A stretch of DNA of 64,000 nucleotides from Xiphias gladius (GCF_016859285.1 NC_053415.1:10906501-10970500); one strand, 5' to 3'. Counted from the stretch's first letter, positions 1 through 22,420 are shown. Numbers and translations: made by a program. The notes: generated by a model not told the origin, from the sequence alone.

Positions 1-639
1 TGATTCAACCCGAGAATCATATTATATACTGTTCTAATTATAATTATCGCGATGTGCTCATTGTGAGCCAATGGAGCCTGATGAGCAACACTCCAGGTGA
101 GGTTATCTGACAGTGTGTATTATTGTCTTTATCATGCTGGTAAAGGATGTTTAGAAATAAAGCTGACACTCTGTCTTTTCATCATTCCCTCCATCTTTTC
201 CTCTCCCTCTATCTCTCGTCTTCTCGAGTCAACATTGGCATGGTCGAGGTGTGTAATTGGTAATTTCAGAGCGTCGACGGCACTCCCCGCAAATGACAAC
301 CTCATCTCTCCAGCAGCCGGGCCTGTCTCCAGTGATCACCTCCATTTGCATTTAGAGTGAGTGGCAAAAGGTGACAAGGGTGTGTGTATGTGAAGGTCTG
401 TGTGTGCCAGCACAGGGGGTTGACAGTTATCTTGGATGCAAGCGCACTCAGAAAATCTTGACTCAAACACACAGACTCTAACCGGTATATTTAAGGTAAG
501 CGGGACGCAGGAAGCAAATTTAGATTTGTCAGATTTCTGCAGCGCAGCGATAGTGTTCACCTCTGGCAGGAAAAAAAACTGTGAGAAATCACTTTCCAAC
601 CAGTAGCTGAGCCACTCAGAGAGCAGCTAAAGTTGTCTG

Positions 640-642
<3 letters not shown>

Positions 643-670
<28 letters not shown>
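643..670. repeat. (AC)14 microsatellite
   Basis: A perfect 28-bp dinucleotide run just before a strong splice-acceptor-like sequence (CCTTTCTCCACAG). Confidence 0.95.
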
Positions 671-675
<5 letters not shown>

Positions 676-683
676 CTCCACAG

Positions 684-853
684 TTTGTCTTGGTGAAATC
701 GCTCCACTCGGGATGTCTTTTCACCACCTAACAGCGAGGTGCTGCGGGCCACTGCGGGGAATTGATCAGTGTTCCTCTGCTTTACGCCAGACCTGTCTGC
801 CTACCTGTCTGCGTGCCAGCTCTGAGTCACATGAAGGGCAACAGAGCCGGAGG
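684..853 (+). other. Candidate orphan exon (non-coding or 5' UTR)
   Basis: It is flanked by a strong acceptor (CCTTTCTCCACAG) and a good donor (AGG|GTAAGA). One frame is open throughout but the peptide is low in similarity and Cys/Arg/Ser-rich, with no recognised domain. Partners were not found in the window. Confidence 0.25.
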
Positions 854-2290
854 GTAAGACACTGCAGGGAACAAGATCTCTACCAGGTGGTAGAGGGCAG
901 TCCTTTTGTGTGTGTGTGTGTGTTCAACTGTAATAAGTGGTGGGCAGGCAATTTGTTAAGCTACTGTTGTCTTTCTCTAAAGCAAAAGGAACAGCCTGTG
1001 ATCATTCCCTATATTCTTTTACCCTCTGCTGAAAGGGAAAGAATTGCAGATGTCTCTACATTAGCTGTTTCATTTTAAATGAATCACAGGGGTGGAGTGG
1101 AATTAAGTCAGGAGGTCTGTTGGTCTGAAAACAGTCTGCAAAAGCCTTTAAACATTTTAGTTTTGCTCAGTTATTTTGATGCAGTATTAGAAACAAAAAG
1201 GTCCCGTTGTGGAGAATAGGTACACAACCAAAACTGTTTCCATTTGCAAAGCAGCAAACGTATGCTTCATAAAGTAGCATTCAATTCACATACTGATTTC
1301 TAAAAAGAAAATACTGTAACAAAAAAAAAAGCCTCACTCAATACAGCAAAAAGAAAATCATCACATCATGAGCTCACACCAGTGGTCATTTAATGGTGAT
1401 AACCAGAACTGAAAATAGTATTAATTGGAATATTTTAGCGAGTCTGTTAGTACTCCATATCTGTAACTTCTATCGTACCACATCTAACTATAATATTGTA
1501 CCTGGTCAGACATCTTGGATAAAAATGCTGTGTGTGACAAATCCAGCCTTACTGACCTCCGACTTGGACATGAATTTTTCCGACGACACACATTAGATAA
1601 ATTTCACTTTCCCTGAGGAAGAGAGACCATTAATAGCGTCTCTGCTGCACCACAGTCTGATGAAACCTCTTCAACCAACATGACAATGTATCAAAGCTGA
1701 ACTGTTGTCCCTTCGTAGATTTTCCCTCCTCACACACACACGCTTACATAACAGCTGCTTTTCCTACTCTCTTTAAAATACCTGTTGTATCCCTTTACAT
1801 GTGACTTCAAAATGTTTCTAGTCAAACGCTTGGTGCCTCTATATTCTCTCTGGGGCGCCTTGTTGGCTTTGGTTTTATGGCCTCATCCATAACCTTTAAT
1901 GTCCCCCAGTTCGCATCTGGCCGGGGACCTTTGTTGTGTGTCATTTCCCATCTCTCTTGCCCTCTCCCCTCCTTTCCTGTCATCTCTCTACTGTAGGCTG
2001 TCCCCAAAACACGAGAAAAGAAACAGGTTCCTCTTCCTTAGGAACTGGACTGAGAGTGTTGTGAGCAGAAGACTCTCGGGTGAAACCTACAGTTGTTTTA
2101 AATGTGAAATGTAAACCGTGTTTTCTCTGTGATGGTTTTGCTTGCATCAGTGATGCACACCAGGACCGTCTTGCCTGCATGCTGGCGCACGATACAAATC
2201 TTTACCACTTGTTTCACACTGCTCCCCTGATCGGCAGTTGTTAATGGCCGCAGCAAAGACACAAGCAAGCATAGAGATCGAAACAGACAG

Positions 2291-5087
2291 ACAGGCAGAG
2301 TGTATCATGACAAAAATACAATGATTTATTTAGAAAGAAGAAAAAAAAGCTCCCAAATAACACTGTTTATTCCTTAAATACAAGTGTTGTACAATGTGTC
2401 TCAGAGAAGCTTTTACTCCATCAGGCATCGGTGTGTTTCAAAGTAAGCTTCACATAGGTAAGGCACTAACACATCTTAAGCACTAGTGTGAATATAGAGT
2501 GGCAGGGTTTCTGAGTAAAATGTTGGCTTACAAATCACACTTGTACTGGAAACCAGCACCACAGTGTCCTGGTTTACTCTGTACTGTCGAAGGCTACGTG
2601 GAGTGAAACCCTGTCTTATCATGATTCCAGGCAAAGTAAATGAAAAAAAACAAAAGAAAAACAAAAACCTTACAATATTGTCACAAATGCATCCTCCCCC
2701 CCTTCCTTTACTCCCTCAGCGAACACTGACTTGACATGATGCCTTTTCTTCCACAAGTCAGCTCTTTTCAGACTGGTTTGCAAGCTTCAACCGTTTGTGT
2801 CAGCAGGAAAAATAGGGGAGCAAGTAAAACACAATATATATAAATATATGCTCTAACATGTACCTAATTCAAAACTAAGCCTCGGCCTTCACCCTCCTAG
2901 AAACCTGTGATTAGACGGGAGAAGTAAATCTTTTCCTTTGGAACAACAGCTGGAGAATCAGTGTGATTCCTGCAGGTTATTGTAATGCCGACGTGCTCGT
3001 ATCAAAGGCTTATTGCTTAAAGGACAAACAAGAAAAAGAAAAAAAAAAAAAATCAGACATAATACAGAAAAAGGATAAGGAATTATAATGCCCTGTAACC
3101 ATGCTTATGACAACTCTTGATGATGAATGCACTAAATCCAGCATCAGGAATGATCACAGATACAGCTTAAGCCCTTTTCAGACATGGATTCTGTAACATT
3201 GCTGGGTTTAGCTACATATCTGTTAAATGAATGGCATTTTTGACATTCGAACGTGTGCCTGCAAAATGTCTGCATATGCTGCAATGCTCGCTCTATATTC
3301 TTTCTCACGGCAGCGGCAGCACTGCTGGAGAACAGCTATGAGTTTCAAAAATAGCAACGTGATGGGTTTTCTTATTTTGCTGTTGAATAATATTCTCTGA
3401 AGCTTTACGATTGACCCGCTCGCCCCAGCTTCTCACTGGTGTGACCAACCCTGTAGATCCCCTGATAAGTTTTCTCAACTATTTTATCAATTCTGCTGCC
3501 TATTTTATACAACGCGCAGTGCCAAAATATAGTTTGAATTTCATGCTATATCTGAAGCATTTTGCTAGATTTTCATAATGTAAGCAGTGGGTATGGACAA
3601 AAGCAGAAAAGTTAGGAGCACTGTGATGGTCTTATGATTGTTGTGGTTTTCCAGGAGTTTTTTTTCCTCCTTTTGCCCCGTAACAAAAAGAAAACAATAA
3701 AAACACAGTTTTAATGACTTATTTGACATGAGAGTAATCTCCTCTCTCATATACAGTATTTTGTGGATTATTTATTTATTAACAGATCGTATTTTAATTT
3801 GTGCATTAAAAAAATAAAAGTATGTAACCTTCTGCTACTGTAGCTTTTACATTAATTCTGCATTTAATTACAACTTGAGCTGCAGTTGACGTGTAATATA
3901 ATAGAAATTTTACTAGCTTACACACTGACACACATTGCCACTGCAACTTTTTTGAAAAAGACCTGGGCATTTGCAGGATTCAGACTTAAAGACCGTCTGT
4001 AAAATAGCTGGAAAGTTTACCCATTGAAGTGTATGTCTGAAAGGGTATCTATAATAAATGACAAGCATGTTACAGATTACAGACTATCTCCTTAGGAAAG
4101 TCACAAGACTAATTTGGTGCATTACAAAACATGAAGAGTCCATTATGATACAATGAAGATATGGCAGACAGACACATTGTATCTGATGAAGTCCCTTAAA
4201 CTGAATTATTTGTACTTATTCATGTCTTTTGATCTGTGTACAGGTAGAGGGAAAATAAGTGTTTTATATAAAAATGAAAGGATAAATATAAAATATTACA
4301 CAAAAAGGTATAAAACCCACAAAGAAGATTAAAAATACCATTGAGGAAAGTATACACATTATTCTTGGGTAAAGTCATTAAGCTTTGGCACAAAATCAAA
4401 CTCACACTAGCACACACTGCTGGTTTGTGTGGGGCTTTCCTGGTTAGTGTTTGAGACTGGCCACAAAGGGCTGGAAAGGAGGTGGGCAGAAAGCCACTGG
4501 TTATACTGGTCAGAGTGGAGTGTGCTTCAGAGTCTTCACATAAAGCCAGAGCTAAAAGAGAGCAAATAGGGACAGGTGTACATCGGTGAGGTGAGAATCA
4601 ATTTTACAGCATAAAAAAAAGGCATATTTAACATTGCATTATTGAACTTCCTATGTGTAAAAACGCCCCAATGACAAAAGCCATAAGCACCTGTAACGTG
4701 CTCTTAAATCCTATGTGGCCTTTTAGCCATTTCATTATTCAGTCTTTCATATTATTCTTTTTTCTTCTGTCCTTGTTTTTACCGTCAAAAACTACAAAAA
4801 AAATTCTCACATTCAATATTCGATTAAGTTTGAAACACTGCAAAAAGTTAATGAACAAATATAGGTAGTTATCAAACCCAAATCAAACCCAGTCCACTGT
4901 GTAGGAAGGTAAAGACCTAACTGTAAGCTTCACCACATGTTGGTCACCACACTCATGTATCTGAAATACATCCGCTGGTCTTTATGTGTTGCCCTACATT
5001 AGTTTTCCCAGCAGGTGGCAATGTGTACTAAATCAAATGAAGCTCCAAGTGCTGAACTTCTTTTCAACAAGTAATGACTTATAAAGT
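2291..5087 (-). other. septin10: Possible extended 3' UTR of septin10
   Basis: AT-rich sequence lies between a polyA-like cluster at about 2310-2375 (minus-strand AATAAA hexamers) and the septin stop codon. No coding potential on either strand. Assignment to the 3' UTR is inference from position; septin genes can have multi-kilobase 3' UTRs. Confidence 0.3.
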
Positions 5088-5093
5088 TTTATT
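5088..5093 (-). terminator. septin10: Proximal polyadenylation signal of septin10
   Basis: AATAAA on the minus strand, about 70 bp downstream of the stop codon at 5161-5163. Further minus-strand AATAAA-like hexamers near 2.3 kb (around 2318 and 2368) and 3.77 kb could serve longer 3' UTR forms. Which one is used cannot be told from sequence. Confidence 0.4.
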
Positions 5094-5160
5094 TCACAGA
5101 TCCCAGCTGTGATCCTGAATATTTCCATGAAATACAGGCATCAGCCTTCAGAGAAGCCTC

Positions 5161-14418
<9,258 letters not shown>

Positions 14419-14561
14419 GGAGGAGAGGAGGAGGCCGGAGAACAAGATGCTGTCATCCGTTGTCGCCGACCTCAGTGAATGACAGCAGCTTGAGCAAGGA
14501 GGCATTTTGAAACGTCCTAGTGCAACTTCATTACCTTTGCGCTGTGTTTGGGTCGTCCAGA
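14419..14561. promoter_or_regulatory. Shared divergent promoter and 5' ends of septin10 and sowahc
   Basis: Only 143 bp separate the septin start codon (minus strand, 14416-14418) from the sowahc start codon (plus strand, 14562). The interval and its flanks (about 14320-14480) are locally CpG-rich against an AT-rich background. No TATA box is seen. Given the distance, the two 5' UTRs may overlap. Confidence 0.6.
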
Positions 14562-17500
14562 ATGATGATGGCTTCCCAGTGCACGGAGCAAGCCGTGGAA
14601 GAGTTCCTGATGGAGAGGGGAGGGAGGGTCCAACAGATGGAGCTGATCGATCATTTCCTATCAGACCAGGGAGAAAATGACCAGTCGAGGGAAGGGGTGG
14701 ATCGCGAGGTGCTGAAACGCATCGTGGACAGCGTGGGCTTCGTGAAGGTGGAAAACGGTGTGAAATTTGTGTGTTTAAATACTGGAGGCAGCGTGGAGTC
14801 GGTGATGCGTACGGACGCCGACGGCTGCGATCAAGCGGAGTGCAACGGCAATGTCCGGGAGACACTGGACAACAGTGTCAACGGCAACCCTGACAACGGA
14901 GACCAAACAGGTGAGGGAGACGCATCCTTTGTGTTAGTTCTATTTTATATCATCTACTTGTTTTTTTTCCCGTGATCCGTTTATATCCTTAAATTATGTC
15001 ACTTAATTGGCTACTGTGTGTCTTTACACATCTAGCCAATATTATATTTATATTTGTGTATCTGTATGTCTTCTTATTTACTAATTCGGTTAGGTATTAC
15101 TGTCTCCTAAGCAGCTGATCAACAATGTCAAGTACCAGGATTTGGCGATTTTTCTGTATAGGTTTAGATCAAAGCTGCCAAACTCCCATGATTAAGATCT
15201 TTAATTGTGACCTTTTGAAAGCCAGAAATACACATATAAAAAGAAGCTACAAATAATTCAGGATAATAATAAAAGAAAGATAAATAACAAGACTATACTC
15301 CTGTATACCTGTGCAGGATACATTGGAGTTTGGGTTTAGATTACACAACAAGATATTCAAGTCTACAACATGTAATCAACAAACTGAATGAGCTGAATGA
15401 CAGCGACAAAAAAATGTTCAATGGTTTCACAGGAGTACCCAGCCCACTTGGCTCAGGCCTGGACAACGACAAACAGTCAAATGACAATGAGCAACCTGCA
15501 ACCCCCTCCCAGAATAAGGCCAACGCAGGGACACCTACCTCTGGTGGAGGAGGGGAGGTGAAGCTGAGGGATCGGAGGAGGCGAGAGTCAGCCCCAGTTA
15601 TTGGGGTGCCAGACCTGGACCAGGCTCACCCTGGGTGGTCCCACAGCCAGCAGGTGAGAGGGGCACGTAGGGTGTCTAAAGGCTCCCAGCGGGCCATGCT
15701 GACCAGCTGCCTATCTGAAGACAGCGCCCTGGAGGGGCTGGACCCTGTTGGAGATATCAACACGCCCAAGGGAAGTCGCAGGAACTTCATAGAGCTGATG
15801 ATGAGTAGTTCTCCTCAGGTAGGATACTGTGTTTCTCTGGCATGAAAAACGTTTCCAAGTAGATTGTTATTGTTGTTACTAGTCACCATTTTATTTGTAT
15901 GTCAGCTTTACAAAGCTCTCTACAGGGAATAACAGTTAAAGTGAGTAACAATCGAAGCTGGTGAGAAAGTCTGATTAGAAACAGGGGCTTCAGACTCGGA
16001 AACATGACTGATTCAGATGTAACAGAAAAATGCTCCTGCACTGCTTTGATTCGTCCAAACTTTGAACCATGTTATACTGTACTTTTGGCCTAAAGCAGTG
16101 AATTCACGGCAGGTGTTTCACGTCTGGGTGTGCTGCAAAACCTGACTGGCTCTCAGTTGTCCATAAATGAAAGGGAGCAGTTTGCCACTGTGAAAGTGGC
16201 AGCATGGCCAAGAGCACGGTCTTTGCCAGCGGATGGAAAATGCCATTTGGGGCTTGATCATGACATGTTACTCCACAGAAACTGTTTTCTGTCTTGTGTA
16301 ACTGAGTGATTTGACACAGTAACCTAGCTTGCCGTAACTCTTCAGCAGGTTGACCTATGAGCTTCTTTTGATGATCATCAGAAGGCAACAACTGAGAAAA
16401 TGGACAATTTTAAAACTGATTTGGTGGATTCTCAAAGATGCCTTTTTACAGTTTACATCAGTCAGAGGCTTTATTGTGATGAAGAATGGTGCTTAATGCC
16501 CTGGAACCAAGCCCACTTTTGTTTAGCCAGTCTTTCACAAATAACAATAGAGTATTTGTGTGGTTCTTTAAATCTGAAACATTTGAAGTGTTTTGAAACT
16601 TATTTATGGTGCCACTGAGATCCCGTGAAGAACCACTTTAGTAGGATATTGATAAATGACTCTTCTAAAGTACCACTGTAATATCTGGTGGGACAAAAAA
16701 AAAACCTATGTAAAGTGTGCTCCTCTTTCTCGCCAATGTTCTTCCTTTTGTAGGTTCGGAGGTCTCTGATCAACCGTGGCTCACGCCTCCGGGACTCAGT
16801 GAGGAGTGATGGCGATTCATCGTCACTCCTCTCCTCAGCCACTGATGAAGACTGTGCGTCAGTGACTCTGGACCCACTAGAGCACGAGTGGATGCTGTGC
16901 GCCTCAGACGGCCTGTGGGAAAGCCTGCAGCCCCTGCTGGCTGTCGAACCCAGCCTAGTGGCCAAGCGAGACTTTGTGACCGGCTTTACCTGCCTCCACT
17001 GGGCGGCTAAGCAAGGCAAAGCTGAGCTGCTCTCCCAGCTGCTGGCCTTCGCCAAGGAGAATGCTATACCCGTGAATGTAAATGTGAGATCAAGTGCTGG
17101 ATACACACCGCTACACCTGGCGGCCATGCATGGACACACACAGGTGGGTTGCTGCGAGTGTACTGTTAGTGGGGTTTCATGTGTTACATCTGCTCAGTGA
17201 AGCAGCAGATAATTACCGACACTCTGTCTGCTCCAGATAGAATTGTTAGAGGTTTTCTTCAGAACATAATAAAAGATTTAGAAGAAGAAAGAACTAACTT
17301 AATTTTTATGTTTTTTTTTTTTTCACTTTTTTCACTTTCTATTAATTTAATCCATCCACAGACCACTGAAAGGATGCTTCTAATAATGACTGTGACAATC
17401 TGACAAACTGAAAATCTTCACTAACAGCTAAGAAATGCCTCCCTAAATGGGATAACTTGGGATCCATTTTGTATCTACCGTATGTTTTTGGTTCCAAAGA

Positions 17501-18218
17501 AGGATCCAAACATCTACACAGACACTTGGTCAGAAAAGACAATTAGTATCCTGATGTCGACATGCTTGATTAATCATGACACACAATTTAATTGAATATA
17601 TTCATTGAATATATTTTTCAGCTGCCATTAACAGATGTACAGTATTGCTGTTCGACAAATCGTAGCCCGTAAATTCTGTGTAAATGACAGGTAACAGGAT
17701 TTCAGTATCGGAATTTTCCCTGTATGTACGTGATGTGCTGTGATTGGCAGGTGGTTCGTGTATTGCTGTCAGACTGGGAGGCAGACCCTGAGGCTCGAGA
17801 CTACAGCGGGAGGCGAGCCATCCAGTACCTTCCCCCACCGCTGGCCGCCAACCTGCAGGAGGAGGGAGTGGTCACCTCACCTGGGGCCGAGTCAGACAGC
17901 GAAAACACTAATGGCAGCAGTGGTGGAGGAGGGCGCGGCTGGAGGTTTCCAAGAGTCCTCCAGGGCAACCTGAACCCACTGCGGCTACTGAACCCACCAG
18001 CTGAGGCAGCAGAGGAGGCAGCCGGGACTGGGAAAACTAAAGGGGGCATGCAGAGGAAGTCGTCTCTGAGCCGGCTGAACGCCCGGCTGCACCGAGGGCG
18101 CCACCGAGCCCAGATCATCCACAGCGCCTCCTTTAGGGACACGGGGGAGGTGGGAAGAGGAGAGGACCTCCCGAGCAGCCCTCTCAGAACCCGACCACTG
18201 TCCAACCTGTTTGGATGA
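14562..18218 (+). CDS. sowahc: SOWAH-family ankyrin repeat protein, probably SOWAHC
   Basis: SOWAH (sosondowah) proteins have an N-terminal winged-helix-like SOWAH domain and C-terminal ankyrin repeats; their molecular role is poorly known. Exons: 14562-14910, 15340-15818, 16754-17143, 17751-18218; 1686 bp, 561 aa. Seen directly: the N-terminal domain (residues about 5-75, EEFLMERGGRVQQMELIDHF); a low-complexity linker; LDPLEHEWMLCASDGLWESL; ankyrin repeat 1 (GFTCLHWAAKQGKAELL, about 354-380); ankyrin repeat 2 (AGYTPLHLAAMHGHTQVV, about 391-410); then RDYSGRRAIQYL and a basic tail ending LFG. Three tandem ATGs open the frame, and an in-frame TGA at 14508 lies upstream. Paralogue choice (C rather than D) rests on the septin10 neighbour. 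The exon 2 acceptor at 15338-15339 was chosen by phase; a better-looking CAG at 15316 gives an early stop. The human paralogues are, as I recall, intronless. Confidence 0.85.
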
Positions 18219-21200
18219 ATTGACACCAATCTGAACCAGCGATATTGATATTTAAACCAGTTTGACAAGTTTTGATTTACAGGATTTACAGGAAAGTTTA
18301 CTCACCTTTATAAGCTGACAGGTCACACATTTTTATGGTCAAAATTATTAGTACACATCCTAATATATAGTGTCAAGCTGTTTTTAAAGTTTTATTATTA
18401 TAGGATTTTTATGAATAACCACAAATATATGTATCTCTAAAAATATATAACTTATTTTTGTTCTTATTGCATTTGTTAGGATTATGTTGACCACTAACAG
18501 TGGAGGACACGGTTCACCTAGAATTTTTTTTTCCTCGCCACGAGAGTTCAATGATTGAAAACTGATCAACTGCTCTGTGAACTGCTTTTGAACTTGATTT
18601 TTGTGTTATTGGGTTTTTCAATATTTTTCTAGGCTCTGTTTTAGAGCAGGTAGCAAATACTACACCTGGTTCTTTAGTTTAATAACTTACAGTTGAACAA
18701 TGTTTACACAAGTGCAAAAGCAACTGGAAGGATTGTATTGGGTTTTCACTTTACTTTTGACTCACAATGGCAAGGGATTGGAGAATAGCACTTGGTTTGA
18801 TTCCACACATTTAATCCAAAATCATTTTTTTGTTTGCAGAGTGAAGTAATATATTTCTAGAACTCATTTTCTATATTTCAACCTCCTTTGATTGGATGGT
18901 GCTGACTATTTTTAGTATGTTTCTGTAATTTGAATGAATCTTTTTTTAATGTTCAAGTATCAGATTTTAATATTCACACAGAATTCTTGTGTCCAAACAA
19001 CCATGTACAGTCATCATGTTTGCACATGTCACTTTGAGGATGGTAGGCGCTAATGGGAGGAAACTGCTTGAACTAAAACCATGACAGCTGTCCCAGTTCA
19101 TACTTACATGTTGATAATGTATACACAATGTAAGGGGGCGATCAAATTGGTAAACTTTTAGACGTATAATCTACTGCATATATAAAAATACTAATGAGAC
19201 AATGTAATTTTTCTATACCTTTCACTTATGTTGATCGATAGCTTGTTACACTGATAGGGGAATATTTCCCGGCTGCCATGGCTTTAGTCATATCCAATTG
19301 CTTATATAAGACACTGATCGGTTACACAGTGCGACTGTTGCAAAGGGTGGAAGCACAGGGAAAGCTGACAATGTTTATACACCTTTTTTCCAGGCCAGAA
19401 TGTACCTCAAATCCTCTTAAGTCTGGTTCACTTATTGCTACATTGCTTCTTTGAGGAGGAGTTTAAGGGGTATGGGTCTCTGAGGGTCAGGTGCCATGTT
19501 TTACAGTGTTTTTCTGATATTTAATTCTATATATTTGATCATTTTCGATCCAAAAATTATTCTAAATAATGGCACAGTGACATCAGTTCAACAGTACAGC
19601 TGAAGAATCCCCAGGGAATAGATATATAATGTCAATGAGAATCAGACAACCATAGACATAGACACCCAGCATGGCACTGATCGGTTTTACAGTAAATATG
19701 CAAGCAGACAAACTGCGTCATATCATATTGAATATAAGGTCTATATTGTTCCCATGTATTGGTCTGACTTTGCATGTACACAACCATTTTCTCATGAATC
19801 ATGTCAGCGTCATCTGTGAATATTGAAGCGTCTAGACCAGAATATGCTGTATGTTTAGCTGAGGAACACACTGATTTTTTTTGACTGTTTTCTCAAATAA
19901 CACAAATGTGAACCTTTCTTATTCAATGACACATCTTAGATTTCATGAATGTTCCCTTTGTAGCATTTGTACTCAAATCAGAGGGCTTCATGTAATTGTG
20001 TGGTTGACACTTTTGATGTAGAAATGTATTATACAGATGTGCTTGAACATCACTTTTTCAGCTGCATGATTTGGGGAAATGTAAATGCTGTGCACTGTTA
20101 TTTTTGGTCTGTAAGTTATTGTCTTTGTCTTCTTTGTGAAATACTGTGAAGTTATCATCTGGTTTGGAAACACTGTTGCCACTGTCATTTTACTCCACAT
20201 CTCATCCTTAAATATGATAAAGCAATAATTATTTGCATAAAACTAGACTCAGTGCTCTCTTCAGTTCAAAAATGCTCAGTTACAGTGTTTTTGTAGGGCA
20301 GATACTGATATTCCCTATTTATAGATGATCGTTTAAAGTCAGAATATCATGAATGCTGGTGTGGTATCCAACCAGAATGCGCTGAAGCACCAAATGAAGC
20401 ACGCTATTTCATCTGCCATTCCTGCTGACACCAAGGGATTGTCCTTGTCTGGTGGTGCTGAATAATTGATGATCTGATGACCCTGTGTGCCAGCTTTAGT
20501 CCAGTCTTTACAGCATATCCACAGCTTCCTGTCCACAAGCTGTCCTTGTAACACTGGATCTGACATATTCACAGCCAGTCCTCATCCTGCACCTGTCGTG
20601 TGTGTGTGTGTGTGTGTGTGCGTGATTGTGTGTACTTCTATTGTTACAAGGACCAAACATCCTCTCAAGATGTGATGGAGTGATCTGGGCTGACCTCTAA
20701 GTCTACACTGGTCTAGTTTGGGCCAAAACGTTGTTAGGGTTGGGATGTGAAACATTACATTTAATGAAAAATTACAACAACTTAAACTGCAGCTATTGGT
20801 TTTTCCAAGTTCTATCTGAATATTGCACATGATAAGAAGTGACAGAGGACAGTTAGTTTTGATTTTTTTTTTATTAGCCATGTAGTTGAGCCTGTTATAC
20901 TTGCCATGCCAATGAGGATAAGAGGCATAAATGCAAAAAGCAGAGTATATTGAATGATACTGATATTCATAAGCCATCATTCGTATGTGTAAGAGGGATA
21001 TGGTACATTTCCAGTCAATGTACTCAGCGCCTGTGAGTGAATAGATAACCACAGTTCTGACAATCCTCTTTTAGCACTGATATTATTCTAGCTCCATGCC
21101 TGGGCCTGTTCTCTTCATATTTACCAGAATAAATCAAACATATAAAAGTAGGATTACATATAAACTGTCATTACATACCACAAAAGTGTTGCTTGTGTAA

Positions 21201-21670
21201 ATGTAGAGTCAGACTGTAGAGTCAGAGTCTGCTCTTTCGAAGTTCTCTGATCTCTGTTGTCTGCCCTCATCTACTAGTCAAAAAAAGATTTATGGAGGTC
21301 ACTGAAGGGATGATTTTTCCTCAGCCTGTAGATTCCAGAGTTGCCTTAGGCAGCCTATCTGTTAGATTACTGCTAATCTGGACAGAGTAGAGAGGCTGTC
21401 TGACTGCAGCTACTGACCTACATACACAGTGAGGGGAGTAAATGTCTATTATGTAAATTCCTCTGCCAGCTTTTCAGGAAAACTGTGCCAACTTTTTTGC
21501 TGGCAGCGTCTACTGTTGGACTAATCAATGTCCAATCTATCTGCATCTCTCACTCTCACCCCAAATAGTGATGATGATATTCCTACAAACTGTAACTTGT
21601 GACTAACAGTGCCAAATAGGCATCAAGTTAGTGACAAATGTGCACTGTTGGATGTTCTTTTGACTTGAAG
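18219..21670. other. sowahc 3' UTR and intergenic sequence
   Basis: AT-rich sequence with no coding similarity I can recognise. Candidate polyadenylation hexamer AATAAA at 21128-21133. A short GT run lies near 20598-20620. The boundary between 3' UTR and intergenic DNA cannot be placed. Confidence 0.4.
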
Positions 21671-21674
21671 CATA

Positions 21675-22140
21675 CAGTGCCTATGGAAAGTATTCAACCC
21701 CCGAGAGATGCTCGTGTTTTATTGTCTTACAACATTTAATCAAGTACAATTATTGTGGCTTTCTTTGATACTAATCAACAGAAGAGACCCTTTAAAGTTA
21801 AAGTGATACAAAATACTTGTTTTCAGGTGGAGGCATATTTATACTAAAATCAAATGAAACCCTGTGACTACACAGTTGATTTCCATTTAACTAAACATGG
21901 GACACTTAAGCTAACTGCCTGCTCAACTGATGATTTTTGTGTCATATCAAACAAAATTGGACGAATATCTATACAAACTACTTATGCTTTTTTTTTAATT
22001 TCAAATGAATTTAGTTGACTGTATAGAAATCTTTTTTCACTTAGACATTAAAGGGTCTTTTTCTGCTGATCAGTGTCAAAAAGCCACATCACCACATTAT
22101 TCAATGTTGTAAAACAATAAATCATGAAAACTTCCCTTTG
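21675..22140. mobile_element. Non-autonomous Tc1-like MITE
   Basis: The element begins CAGTGCCTATGGAAAGTATTC directly after a TA (21673-21674) and ends before another TA (22141-22142). The first ~115 bp and the last ~100 bp are imperfect inverted repeats, for example TTTATTGTCTTACAACATTT on the left against the complement of AATGTTGTAAAACAATAAAT on the right, and AAGAGACCCTTTAAAG against TTAAAGGGTCTTTTTC. The interior has no transposase. The right terminus lacks the outermost bases, so the copy is slightly truncated. It lies just upstream of the akap17a promoter. Confidence 0.75.
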
Positions 22141-22224
22141 TAATATAATAATGATAATTAATTTTGCCATATTCTTTTTTCCTATTTTTTTCCTGTACAC
22201 ATTTTTCCACACGGTGTCACTGTT

Positions 22225-22420
22225 CGGAAATAACGTCACCACTATGCTGCTGCTTTTAAGGTCAAAGTTTGCGGAAGTGGCATGTAGTTGGTGTTTCTTC
22301 TATTATTTTTCCGGCACTGGTTGGCTCTCTGTAAATCGATACACAAGTTTGCTGATTTTTTTTTTTTTTTTTTTGCAGCACAACGCTAACGTTTGTTAGG
22401 TAGGTATTGTTTAAATTTGT
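22225..22420 (+). promoter_or_regulatory. akap17a: Putative akap17a promoter
   Basis: A CRE-like TAACGTCA (22231-22238) and an ETS-like GCGGAAGTG (22271-22279) lie close together upstream of the akap17a 5' exon, followed by motifs of the CTAACGTT/GCTAGC type through 22.8 kb. A T-rich tract ending in TTTTGCAG (22378) followed 21 bp later by GTAGGT (22400) could be a tiny non-coding exon or chance. No TATA box is evident. Confidence 0.4.

Larger units (their letters stand above)
1..2290. other. Non-coding sequence, no gene recognised
   Basis: Apart from the short CA run and the candidate exon at 684-853, nothing is recognisable. Short open frames here show no domain or conserved motif. Confidence 0.5.
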
